Of a stretch of DNA of 48,751 bases, positions 17,186 through 24,956 are shown in pieces (the stretch's first letter is position 1; every line of letters begins with the position of its first letter). The notes beneath the pieces are model-generated. The model worked only from the letters and a program-made list of their open reading frames with translations. It was not told the DNA's origin and did not search any database. The position numbers were made by a program, and so were the translations under genes. The stretch is from a virus: the IMG/VR virus record IMGVR_UViG_3300048597_000116, positions 1 to 48,751 of that record; one strand, written 5' to 3'.

Positions 17186-17222
17186 ATATTATCTCCATAT
17201 TATTTGTTAACTCAGACTAACG

Positions 17223-17252
17223 AAAAAAAAAGAGATCCGCTAGGGGATCTCT
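17223..17252 (-). terminator. Intrinsic terminator after the major tail protein
   Basis: On the minus strand an 8-bp perfect stem (AGAGATCC / GGATCTCT, 6-base loop) is followed by a run of eight T. It lies 26 bases after the major tail protein stop and before the chaperone gene. It would lower downstream transcription relative to the abundant tail-tube subunit. Confidence 0.9.
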
Positions 17253-17278
17253 CTCAAGAAGTCTTAAATGAATTATAC

Positions 17279-18523
17279 TTAGAGGAAGCTTGCCGTGATT
17301 TCGTCGCGAGTGTCAAGCCCGGTTTGCAACGCCAAGCCATCAGCAAAAGTGATTGGGATCGATCCGGTTTCAGGGACCGGGACGTTCGGAACGCTGAACT
17401 CGACCTTGGGCAACTCAAGCTCAAACCGGCGTCCGGTTGGGGAACCAAGGACTAGGGTTATATCCTGAGCCTCGAACTCGGTAACGCGCTTAAGCAACTT
17501 GAATGATTCCTTGTTAAGGTTCATTTCCATGCTTGCCGTTGCGGTCAATCGGTCGCCAGCCACAAAGATGGCTCCACCCGCTGAATCCTCGCCATAGCAG
17601 AAATTTTGCAACTCATGGTTGTTAGCCACGGTTAAGCTAAAGGACCGGATACACTGATAGCCGAGCCCGGCAACCGTCACGGATCCGGTGAGCCCGGTCA
17701 CGGGGTTGTTAATTGCTGCAGGTGCGGTGGGTTCATAATATGCAAGATAGATTTCAGCACCGATGCCACTTCCATCAGCATCAGCTAAGACGGCTCCATC
17801 AAGGGTTACCACATCTCCGGCAACGGACACGATCTTGCGAGGGGATCCGTTAGGCGTATCGGCTGATCTTGTGGTTCCATCGGCTTCAATCAGCATCACC
17901 AATCCGCCAACGGCATTGATGAAAAGCTCACCATCGCCGGATGCGAGGGTCACGGTATTGCCGCCATCATTGTCGGTCACGGATTTGCCGATCCCGACAT
18001 AGAGCGCGTCCTTGGCTTGGCCGGACCATTCAACCATGGATTCGCCATCACCGGGAAACTGAAGGACGCCTTGCTGCACAAAGCAACCTCGACCTTGGCG
18101 AGCCCAACGATCACCGCATTCAAGCAAGGAAAAGGTCAAATCCGGCGTGTCGCGAGTATAGACTAAGCCGCTTGATACGACCTCTTTGCCGAGCAAGGAC
18201 CGCCAAAGGACCCGAACCGCTGGATCGATCTCAGCCGCGCCGCCAGATCCAAGGGTTTCATCGATGAAAAAATAGGTCGATATATTCCAATTTGCCTCTT
18301 TTTTCTTTTTGATCTTGTTAACGTGGCCACGACCGGACCGGTGAGGCGAGCTTTCGCTTGGCTGAGTGAACTCAATTGTCCCACCGGCAAGCGTAAAGAA
18401 AAAATCCGAGTTGGTTGGTGCCAAGAGGGATCCGCGTGAGGTTTCCTCTTTAATATAAAAACGCTGCTCAATGGCAACGCTATCCCCAGTAAAGTTATAA
18501 AGATCTTTGTAGTTCTTTGCCAT
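17279..18523 (-). CDS. Major tail (tube) protein
   Basis: 414 residues, beta-rich, without signal or TM. Position between the tail terminator gene and the chaperone pair is that of the tube subunit. The length is larger than the 200-250 residues usual in lambda-like phages, and the central part (GNTVTLASGDGELFINAVGGLVM, GSPRKIVSVAGDVVTLDGA, in separate strands) looks like an added decoration domain. The start ATG has no unusual features. A terminator follows it, as expected for a gene expressed at high level. I infer the assignment from order, length and the beta cadence. Confidence 0.75.
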   Translation of the reverse strand: MAKNYKDLYNFTGDSVAIEQRFYIKEETSRGSLLAPTNSDFFFTLAGGTIEFTQPSESSPHRSGRGHVNKIKKKKEANWNISTYFFIDETLGSGGAAEIDPAVRVLWRSLLGKEVVSSGLVYTRDTPDLTFSLLECGDRWARQGRGCFVQQGVLQFPGDGESMVEWSGQAKDALYVGIGKSVTDNDGGNTVTLASGDGELFINAVGGLVMLIEADGTTRSADTPNGSPRKIVSVAGDVVTLDGAVLADADGSGIGAEIYLAYYEPTAPAAINNPVTGLTGSVTVAGLGYQCIRSFSLTVANNHELQNFCYGEDSAGGAIFVAGDRLTATASMEMNLNKESFKLLKRVTEFEAQDITLVLGSPTGRRFELELPKVEFSVPNVPVPETGSIPITFADGLALQTGLDTRDEITASFL

Positions 18524-18533
18524 TTTTTATCCT

Positions 18534-18977
18534 TTAGCAAGGGCCAACTAATTCTTGGTAATAGTCAATTACAAAATTAATTCTAGCAGTGTAGTAGGGT
18601 CTTAATAAACCCTGATCGGTGATGGATCCCAAAAGTCTAACCTGAATCACCGCCGCAAGTCCAAGCTTTGGGGATTGCATCACGGTTTTCTCGATTTCCT
18701 CGATCAGGTCCCATTGATCCTTTTGGTTAGGAACGTATTGGGTTGATTGCTTGGGACCGATCACAAGTTCGATGGTAACCGGCCATGACTTGCGCCCACG
18801 TTTCATCTCGTGGACATTGGTTTCCTCGTTATCGATGATCTGAACCGCCGGGAGCTCCCATTCATCGAAATCGGATTCTAGCAATTTGATCCGATCAAAG
18901 GTCGAGGTCTTAACGCCAGGGATCAGGGCAATCCTAGCCAATAGCGCGTCAGCAATTTGTGATCTCATTGATGGCAT
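18534..18977 (-). CDS. Putative tail terminator / minor tail protein
   Basis: 147 residues. The order before the major tail protein and after the gp10-like neck protein fits the tail terminator (lambda U-like) position, and the pattern ARIALIPGVKT...ELPAVQIIDNEE...TIELVIGP (short segments) is common in such proteins. Domain: a compact alpha/beta fold, with strands at residues 43-50 and 67-75. The last codon overlaps the preceding gene's start. No catalytic residues are expected. The call rests on synteny. Confidence 0.65.
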   Translation of the reverse strand: MPSMRSQIADALLARIALIPGVKTSTFDRIKLLESDFDEWELPAVQIIDNEETNVHEMKRGRKSWPVTIELVIGPKQSTQYVPNQKDQWDLIEEIEKTVMQSPKLGLAAVIQVRLLGSITDQGLLRPYYTARINFVIDYYQELVGPC

Positions 18978-19438
18978 TATTTTTTGACCCCAAAGGCTTC
19001 AGCGATCCGGTCCGTGATATAGGCTCGGTTGGATATAAAGGCCGGCCTCAGGAATGGGCGAGGTTTCCAATACATATTTTTGATGATGCCCTTTGGCTGA
19101 TAGTCTTTGCCCTTCTTAACCGCAAATATGGCGCGGATCATTCCTGGCGTGACCCGTCCACCAAATTCGTTCATGGCGGCATACCTAACGCCAAAAACCC
19201 CGATCCTGATCCCGTTATTATTTCCGTCTTTAAAGAACTCATAGCCAATCCGTGCTCTCAAGTTCCCACTATCGATGATGCCTTGCTGCGTTGCCTTAAG
19301 CTTGGCCATTGAGGATATCCTAAGCCCGATTTCAGTGAGCGCCTTAAGCAACTCAGGGCTATCGGGCTTGAACGCCGCGCCCTTGTCGCTGATCCGCTTT
19401 AATAGCTCATTGGCGTTGGATTCAATGTGCAGTTGCAT
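18977..19438 (-). CDS. Neck / tail completion protein, HK97 gp10-like
   Basis: 153 residues. The end FGVRYAAMNEFGGRV, a lysine-rich loop, then PRPFLRPAF matches the HK97 gp10 family, where the conserved core is Y-A-x-x-x-E-x-G and the terminal R-P-F-L-R-P. These proteins join the head connector to the tail. The gene overlaps both neighbours by one base (stop/start sharing), so the trio connector, gp10-like and terminator is translationally coupled. Confidence 0.8.
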   Translation of the reverse strand: MQLHIESNANELLKRISDKGAAFKPDSPELLKALTEIGLRISSMAKLKATQQGIIDSGNLRARIGYEFFKDGNNNGIRIGVFGVRYAAMNEFGGRVTPGMIRAIFAVKKGKDYQPKGIIKNMYWKPRPFLRPAFISNRAYITDRIAEAFGVKK

Positions 19439-20046
19439 TAGACGTTCCAGATCGGCGCGTTGACGTTGGGGAACTCGGTCCGCTTGAACTTGTTAAGAGC
19501 CGCGATAATGTGATCAGGCCAAGCCTGGCCATAAGATGCGCTTTCGCCATCCTTGGATTTGTTTGGCCTAGCGATGTTTTTGGTTTCCCACATGCGATAA
19601 TTAAAAGCCGTGATCCATAGGCAAGCTTGCTCAAGGCTCGATGGAACCGTTGAATAGCCAGCGTTATAGATCACGCGGATATTAGAATACCCGCGAGGGA
19701 AAAGGCGGCTCAAAAGAAATATGCAATCACTTGACGCCTCGAGCCGGTAATCATCGGGATCAACCAACGTGTCGGGATCAGTAAAAAAAGAATCCGTATC
19801 GATCCTAAGCTCAGTGATTGAGTTGACGGGAAACTCATGACACAAGATCGCATTAGATCCCCGGCCATGCTGGATTTCCGTATGCGATTGTGCCTTGAGT
19901 TTGCGCTGCGTGTACTGCTCGATATCGTCGCTTGCGGCATTGATGAACATCTCTACCATGCTATCGGTTCCGGTTTCAAGCGTTGGTATTTTTAACCACG
20001 CCTTAGCGTTTGCCAGAGTTGTGAGAGCATTAGCGTTGAGAGCCAT
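19438..20046 (-). CDS. Head-tail connector, gp6-like
   Basis: 202 residues. The N-terminal helix-turn pattern ANAKAWLKIPTLETGTDSMVEMFINAASDDIEQYTQRKL (read as two helices) is the signature of HK97 gp6 or SPP1 gp15 head completion proteins, which form the ring below the portal. The C-terminal LEQACLWITAFNYRMWE also fits. It follows a 73-residue gene by zero bases and precedes gp10-like. It is one of the better-supported connector calls in this window. Confidence 0.8.
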   Translation of the reverse strand: MALNANALTTLANAKAWLKIPTLETGTDSMVEMFINAASDDIEQYTQRKLKAQSHTEIQHGRGSNAILCHEFPVNSITELRIDTDSFFTDPDTLVDPDDYRLEASSDCIFLLSRLFPRGYSNIRVIYNAGYSTVPSSLEQACLWITAFNYRMWETKNIARPNKSKDGESASYGQAWPDHIIAALNKFKRTEFPNVNAPIWNV

Positions 20047-20268
20047 CTATTTAACCTCGCTTGCAACCTTCTCTTTAGTCTCTTTGCCAGGGACCATGAC
20101 TAGGCATTTTGGATATTGACCTAGGATAACATATCCTAGTTCATCCTCGACCTCGATTGATTGACCTATAGAAAGTTTCTTAACAAGGATATTGCCATTA
20201 TGCTCAACGCAAATGACTAATGGATCCTTATCAGATGCCACATTCTTTTTAACCATCTTTAAAATCAT
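20047..20268 (-). CDS. Small hypothetical protein in the head-tail module
   Basis: 73 residues with a beta-barrel-like pattern: PLVICVEHNGNILVKKL, an ELGYVILGQYPKCLVMV strand, and a charged C-terminus. The start ATG has AAAGGA seven bases upstream. Its stop directly abuts the connector start, so the two should be translated together. Such small proteins between capsid accessory and connector genes often plug or stabilise the head. Function is not recognised. Confidence 0.55.
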   Translation of the reverse strand: MILKMVKKNVASDKDPLVICVEHNGNILVKKLSIGQSIEVEDELGYVILGQYPKCLVMVPGKETKEKVASEVK

Positions 20269-20301
20269 AACAGTGTCCTTTCAATGTTTAAACCAAATGT
20301 A

Positions 20302-20988
20302 TCATGTTGGGCTTGGAGTAACAAGTTGCTGCAAGAATGTCATTCCCCACGCGGTTTCCTCATCGGATCCCGAGATGGTAATCGAACAAGGATCCGTCTC
20401 ATTAATTTTTTGCAAATGGATTCTTAGATCAAAATCATGTCCTTCGGATTTATAGGCATCCACATCGCAAGAAAATGGGATGAAAGTCGACCCGACTTGT
20501 GGTGTGGCTTGAGCCACCGTGAACCAAGGCTCATCATTGCGCCATATTTCAATTTGTATCTTGGCCACGTTGACCGGATCTTTAACGGTTATGGTGCCGT
20601 TTGCGTTCCATACACCGTCAATTGGTGGGAAAAATTTAGAGCTGCTTAAATCAAAATCTCCTATTAAATCCCAAAGCTTCCTTATTGCAATTATTATTTC
20701 GGGATCATCTGTATTTATAGATTGATCGTTATTTTCAAGATCTAAAGCAAAAGAGCTTCTAAAATTTTCATCAGATTTTAAAAAGCTAATAGCTTTTTCA
20801 GGGCTTGCTAGTGGCGATGCATTAGCATAGCCAATATCTATAAATCCACTGTCAATTGCTTGGATGAAATCCTCATCTAATTTTAGTGCAAACTTAACAA
20901 GATCATCTAATTCATACCATGTGTCTGCTGTAAATTCCCTACCTTGATAAGATCTTGTTATTAGTTTTGACTGAGCCCAAACTTTCAT
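20302..20988 (-). CDS. Putative virion structural protein
   Basis: 228 residues, acidic, rich in Asp and Ser. The first ~95 residues look helical (YELDDLVKFALKLDEDFIQ; PEKAISFLKSDENFR), the rest beta (NGTITVKDPVNVAKIQIEIW; DLRIHLQKINET). It contains an Ig-like cadence near residues 125-200 that could be a decoration domain. It is separated from the next gene by 33 bases and from the preceding gene by 14. Unrecognised; the place in the operon suggests a head or adaptor component. Confidence 0.55.
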   Translation of the reverse strand: MKVWAQSKLITRSYQGREFTADTWYELDDLVKFALKLDEDFIQAIDSGFIDIGYANASPLASPEKAISFLKSDENFRSSFALDLENNDQSINTDDPEIIIAIRKLWDLIGDFDLSSSKFFPPIDGVWNANGTITVKDPVNVAKIQIEIWRNDEPWFTVAQATPQVGSTFIPFSCDVDAYKSEGHDFDLRIHLQKINETDPCSITISGSDEETAWGMTFLQQLVTPSPT

Positions 20989-21002
20989 GGTTGGTTTTGC
21001 CT

Positions 21003-21485
21003 TTATAAAAGTAGGAAAAAATATACTATTGCCATATCGCTGGGATTATCACCTTGATCGATCCAGCGACCTCTTAGGGCATCGTTTGCAGCAAAATTGA
21101 CATTAGGCAAAAAGATTCCGCCACCATTTTGATTTGTAAATGTTTGCGTAAAAACTACATTTGCCGGATCAGTGGTTCCGTTTTTAAAAAGCCTTATTTG
21201 CCCATCAACGCTTGCGCCGTTCCAAGATACAGAGACTTCTTTTAAAGTCGATGCCCAAGGGATCCTTATCGGAACAATATCGCCAGGGAGCAACTCACTG
21301 TAGCCAAGCCATTGATTATTTCCGATCACTCCGTTAAAAGCCGTGGTAACTGAGGCTCTAGCAAAGCCCGGTGCGGTATCTCTTGCCTCTTGAATTGCGG
21401 CTTGAACTTGGGTCGCTGTAAATCCATTGCCCGTATTATCAAAAGGAATAGATCTAGCGACACTGCTTTTAAAAGGCGGAAACAT
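21003..21485 (-). CDS. Putative virion protein with fibre-like motif
   Basis: 160 residues. The segment RSIPFDNTGNGFTATQVQA near residue 12 is a motif widely seen in phage fibre and head-decoration subunits (S-I-P-F-D-N-x-x-N-G-F-x-A-x-x-V-Q-x-A-I), where it forms a trimeric coiled start. The rest is a beta domain ending MAIVYFFLLL. It overlaps the upstream gene by one base. A head fibre or capsid-bound adhesin is plausible from its position just downstream of the capsid genes. Confidence 0.6.
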   Translation of the reverse strand: MFPPFKSSVARSIPFDNTGNGFTATQVQAAIQEARDTAPGFARASVTTAFNGVIGNNQWLGYSELLPGDIVPIRIPWASTLKEVSVSWNGASVDGQIRLFKNGTTDPANVVFTQTFTNQNGGGIFLPNVNFAANDALRGRWIDQGDNPSDMAIVYFFLLL

Positions 21486-21805
21486 TATGGCACCTCAGAA
21501 ACGATAACGGCGGTATTTGATGATCCGCAGATAAAATACCAGGGTTGGTTACCAACTGGCAAAATAAAGAATTGATCTTTATAAAGAGGAAAACCCTTGG
21601 TTGCGCCTGAAATCGTCACGCCAGAGGTTGGCCCATAGAATATTGTGGCGTTGCCATCATTATAAACCATCAGTGCTTGTCGGTTCGGAACTCGGCTCGC
21701 TCCCGCCTTGATTTCCGTTGCCGATGTTCCCACCGTCACCACGGCTTGCACCGCGCCTGGTCCTTCGAGCACGTCCGTTCGGTTCGGGTTTAGACTTCTG
21801 GCCAT
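21485..21805 (-). CDS. Small putative virion protein (overlapping pair, downstream)
   Basis: 106 residues, beta-strand pattern: VQAVVTVGTSATEIKAGAS, ALMVYNDGNATIFYGPTSGV and PWYFICGSSNTAVIVSEVP in order. This is the cadence of a small jelly-roll or decoration domain seen in many phage virion proteins. The ATG has AAGGA eight bases upstream. The first 146 bases overlap the C-terminal half of the gene at 21660..21962 in another frame, which is unusual. This frame looks the more protein-like within the overlap. Confidence 0.6.
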   Translation of the reverse strand: MARSLNPNRTDVLEGPGAVQAVVTVGTSATEIKAGASRVPNRQALMVYNDGNATIFYGPTSGVTISGATKGFPLYKDQFFILPVGNQPWYFICGSSNTAVIVSEVP

Positions 21806-21962
21806 CAGCTATATCCTTTTCGATCATTGAGCAGACCTTATTAAACCACGCAAAGCTTTTATAAACCTCAATGATCTGCTTTCCTGTGAGACTAAAAGTA
21901 GCCGAGGCAATCTGTTGAGTGAATGCCTCGGCTTGTTTTGCATCATCTATTCCGAATTTCAT
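21660..21962 (-). CDS. Hypothetical protein with low-complexity basic tail (overlapping pair, upstream)
   Basis: 100 residues. The first 53 residues look helical and ordered (DAKQAEAFTQQIASATF; IIEVYKSFAWFNKVCSMIEK). The last 45 are Arg/Gly/Ser/Pro-rich with no hydrophobic core, and these are exactly the codons overlapped by the +1-frame gene 21485..21805. One reading is that the tail is a side effect of constraint from the overlapping gene. The start overlaps the preceding gene by 4 bases. Function unknown. Confidence 0.5.
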   Translation of the reverse strand: MKFGIDDAKQAEAFTQQIASATFSLTGKQIIEVYKSFAWFNKVCSMIEKDIADGQKSKPEPNGRARRTRRGASRGDGGNIGNGNQGGSEPSSEPTSTDGL

Positions 21963-22660
21963 GAAGCCTCTTCGAGAACCCTTACGTCAATTGAAGCCGC
22001 GTCACCAATAGCCCATATTTCCACATCTTCTTCCCATTTGAAAGTCTGTTCGCCTTTTGCTGGGATGAGATAGCCAAGAGCGGCGGTAACATCCTCATCG
22101 ACACCAATCCAAATGTCACGGTTGCCGAGGTTTTGAATGGTGACTTGGGTTCGGTCGGCTAGTGCGGTGGACACGATTTGAGCCGCCGTGGTTCCAACGG
22201 TTTCAACCGTCACCAGAAACGCTTTATAGGAATCCACAACTTTAAGGACACCAGTGGATTTCCAAGATCTCAATCGGTCCCATGTGGTTCCGTTAAACCC
22301 GAGCAAAGCCGAGTTGACATCTTGACCATGAAAATTGGCGGCAACGATAGCATCACTGGAAGCCGCAGCGCCGGTGGTCCTTTTGGTTTGATCGGCATCA
22401 GCCGGTGACGCAGCTCGAACGTGGAAAATTGCGCCCACGTTATCGGGATCCGTATTGTTAACGCCATCATAAATACCATCAAGATTGACGGTAAGTGAGT
22501 TGATGATGTTAACGTCAAGCCCTTCTTTGCCGCCAATGTTTGTGCTGGAAATCCGATCACCATCGGATCCGGCTCTAAGCCATGCGCCCACGTTGTCACT
22601 TGCCAGGATGGTATCAGCGTTGGTGATATCAAACCCTAGACGCCTTCCACTTAAACTCAT
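21959..22660 (-). CDS. Putative virion structural protein
   Basis: 233 residues, mostly beta-like, with no TM. The C-terminal domain (AFLVTVETVGTTAAQIVS, then TQVTIQNLGNRDIWIGVDEDVTA, then EQTFKWEEDVEIWAIGD) resembles a small beta-sandwich decoration fold that is also present in the product of 21485..21805, suggesting the two are related by duplication. It is 3 bases from the upstream gene and overlaps the downstream one by 4. Likely capsid-decoration or head fibre; not firmly assigned. Confidence 0.55.
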   Translation of the reverse strand: MSLSGRRLGFDITNADTILASDNVGAWLRAGSDGDRISSTNIGGKEGLDVNIINSLTVNLDGIYDGVNNTDPDNVGAIFHVRAASPADADQTKRTTGAAASSDAIVAANFHGQDVNSALLGFNGTTWDRLRSWKSTGVLKVVDSYKAFLVTVETVGTTAAQIVSTALADRTQVTIQNLGNRDIWIGVDEDVTAALGYLIPAKGEQTFKWEEDVEIWAIGDAASIDVRVLEEAS

Positions 22661-22663
22661 AGA

Positions 22664-23464
22664 TCACCCCCAAGTTTCTATTTCAATTGCCGTGTTGGGT
22701 TTATTTGATTGGATCTTAAACGACCATAAGGTAAATGGATCCAGGTTCATTTTACTATATTCGGATCCCGAATACACGGTCGTGTAGGACGTATTGGCCA
22801 TCCATTTTAATTTGAGTTCAGCGTTTGGGGTTGGTGTTTTTATCCATAGGGCTTTTGAGCCATTTGGCAAGTTAAAAGTTGTATCCGTATTGGCATTTGC
22901 AATGGTCAAATTATGTTGTAAAACCGTGTCAAAAGGATCCGTGTTTGCAACCACCGCACCAACGATTTCAACTTGACCAACCCCGTTATCACCGCGCCAC
23001 GCATACCATTTGCCATCTGATCCCAGGATCATGAATGGCGATCCTTTATCCACATCGAGATCCGCCGTGGATCCATCAAGGAGCGCGGGTTCCATCGGAA
23101 AATCCGTGACCACGGCGATATGGATGCCCAGCGTTGCGGATCCGCCGGTAACTATGATCTCGATGCGAGGTTTGTTTGAGATCCTTGTGATGATCCTGCG
23201 TTCGGATATTGGTGCGGTGGTGATGAGCTTATGTCCCTCAAGCTCGATCCTCTCGCCAGGTGTATCCCCGCCGCCTGGTCCGCTATCCCAATAGTTAACC
23301 TTGACGGTTGCACCCACATCCAGATCTTGAACGAACAACGTGGATAAGAGCGAGTTACCGGCTGGCATCCCCATATAAAAATCATAGGTGCCAGCCGCAA
23401 AGATATCTATTGGGACCACGGTTTTGGCTTCATAGAGGCCAATGCGAAAGGGGATCTCAGCCAT
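22664..23464 (-). CDS. Putative virion protein downstream of major capsid
   Basis: 266 residues with two parts. Residues 1-120 look like one beta domain (FRIGLYEAKTVVPIDIF, TVKVNYWDSGPGGG). Residues 140-266 form another (KWYAWRGDNGVGQVEIVGA; AIEIETWG at the end). The final strands resemble the C-terminal pattern of the next two genes. Separated from the major capsid gene by 70 bases holding a terminator, so it is expressed at a lower level. A head-decoration or head-fibre role is inferred from position. Confidence 0.55.
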   Translation of the reverse strand: MAEIPFRIGLYEAKTVVPIDIFAAGTYDFYMGMPAGNSLLSTLFVQDLDVGATVKVNYWDSGPGGGDTPGERIELEGHKLITTAPISERRIITRISNKPRIEIIVTGGSATLGIHIAVVTDFPMEPALLDGSTADLDVDKGSPFMILGSDGKWYAWRGDNGVGQVEIVGAVVANTDPFDTVLQHNLTIANANTDTTFNLPNGSKALWIKTPTPNAELKLKWMANTSYTTVYSGSEYSKMNLDPFTLWSFKIQSNKPNTAIEIETWG

Positions 23465-23480
23465 AAATAAAGACCTCTAA

Positions 23481-23510
23481 AAATAAAGAGAGAGCAAAGG
23501 CCCTCTCTTT
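23481..23510 (-). terminator. Intrinsic terminator after the major capsid gene
   Basis: On the minus strand an AAAGAGAG / CTCTCTTT stem (8 bp, 10-base loop that can add a GC pair or two) is followed by TTTATTTTT. It lies 25 bases after the capsid stop. Confidence 0.75.
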
Positions 23511-23534
23511 TCTATCACAAGTTCATGTCAAGGA

Positions 23535-24932
23535 TCACTTAGGCACTTCAAAGCCGTAAATCACTGAGGTCTCAGTTGCGGACTGAGTATGGCCTTTGAA
23601 ATCTTTACGCTGGTAGGAAGCCAAGAGGACGCGATCTTGGTTAGGCAAGTCAACCATCATCTTAACGCGGATTGGCCGGCGTTGGCCGTAATAGAACCGG
23701 GTTGTATTCACGAGGACGATCCCGCCAAAGGTTGTGGTCACGCCATCATAAACGCCCGAGGCGTTCAGGTCTTCGCGCATATAAGCCGAGTTGACGATTC
23801 CAATGCCCTGATAGTTGGCCAGTACGCCTCTGAAAACGGTCGCTTGAGGGCCGAATACATCTAGGGTCTTCACCTCATCGAGAGCCAAGAATTGGGTATA
23901 GACGGATGGTCCGACAACCCAAAGCAATTGAGTAGGATCAGATCCAAACTTGCCAAGGCGAGCCCGCATGGTCCTGAGCAATGCTGGCGTGAATGCACCA
24001 CCGAAATCAACCGTGCTGCCGTTGGCTGAGTTGGCAATTGCGAGAGCGCGGAGCCCGTTCCAAATCTTTTCGGCCACGTCTGCGGCTTCGGCTTGGGTAT
24101 CGCTATCGATGTGGGTTCCAGTTTTGCCGTTGATGGTTGCTGCCTCAACCGCTCTGAATTGAGCCCTCACAACCTCATCGCGACCTGCAGCCATGAAATC
24201 AGGCGCGGAGTCTTCGTTAAGCTCTTCTGGGAGTTCATAGTACTCACCGAGCTTAGTGGCGCTCATGGTTATTTTTGTGGTGCTAAAATTGTTTGATGTG
24301 ATCGCGGTATTTTCAGTTGCCTTGCGAGCCTTGGTAACCCCGGTCATAACTGGTAACTCAAAAGGGTTGGTGGGCATGGGCAAGGTTCTCATCTTGCGCT
24401 CAAGCACATACTCAAGCTCGTACTCCTCGATGTAGCTCGAGGCGATTGCGGTTGGCACCCATTCATCTCCGGCACCGACAACCGTGGATCCGAAAGCCTT
24501 GATCATTGGTGCGAGGACTTGCTTGCCATAGTGATGGTCAAGAGCGCCTTTAACTCGACCAGGGATCAACTCGCCATCACCCTTGGTGACTTGATCTTGA
24601 GGTTGACCGTGGAACAACTGAGCGATCCATCGGCTCGTGTCCACGGATTTTTTCAGATTAAGCACGAGGTGCTTAAGATGATCAGGGACGCGAGCATATT
24701 TTTCGTGGCATACGTTGATTTCTAAAAGATCCTTCACATCGCGAGCGCCGAAATATGTGAGAGCCTTTTGCTCATCACTATTGGATCGGTTGCCAACGGG
24801 ACCATAGTTCCCCTTGGCAATGAGGTTGGCTTTTTCTGATTCCAGGTCGGCAACCTTTTTTTCGGCGGCTACAACGCGGTCACTCAGTGCTTTGGTTTCG
24901 GCGATTTGAGCCTCTAAAGTTTCTTTATCCAT
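23535..24932 (-). CDS. Major capsid protein (HK97 fold)
   Basis: 465 residues. A predicted N-terminal coiled coil (residues 1-40, ETLEAQIAETKALSDRVVAA) is followed by the HK97-type body. The segment AFGSTVVGAGDEWVPTAIAS, the P-loop-like FELPVMTG, the helix EELNEDSAPDFMAAGRDEV and a C-terminal strand region with TRFYYGQRRPIRVKMM are typical of HK97-like capsids. The N-terminal delta region of about 110 residues is presumably removed by the protease encoded just upstream. It is bounded downstream by a terminator. The start follows GGAGA nine bases away. The assignment is supported by order, length and sequence cadence. Confidence 0.9.
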   Translation of the reverse strand: MDKETLEAQIAETKALSDRVVAAEKKVADLESEKANLIAKGNYGPVGNRSNSDEQKALTYFGARDVKDLLEINVCHEKYARVPDHLKHLVLNLKKSVDTSRWIAQLFHGQPQDQVTKGDGELIPGRVKGALDHHYGKQVLAPMIKAFGSTVVGAGDEWVPTAIASSYIEEYELEYVLERKMRTLPMPTNPFELPVMTGVTKARKATENTAITSNNFSTTKITMSATKLGEYYELPEELNEDSAPDFMAAGRDEVVRAQFRAVEAATINGKTGTHIDSDTQAEAADVAEKIWNGLRALAIANSANGSTVDFGGAFTPALLRTMRARLGKFGSDPTQLLWVVGPSVYTQFLALDEVKTLDVFGPQATVFRGVLANYQGIGIVNSAYMREDLNASGVYDGVTTTFGGIVLVNTTRFYYGQRRPIRVKMMVDLPNQDRVLLASYQRKDFKGHTQSATETSVIYGFEVPK

Positions 24933-24956
24933 GTTACATAGTCTCCGTAAATTTTT

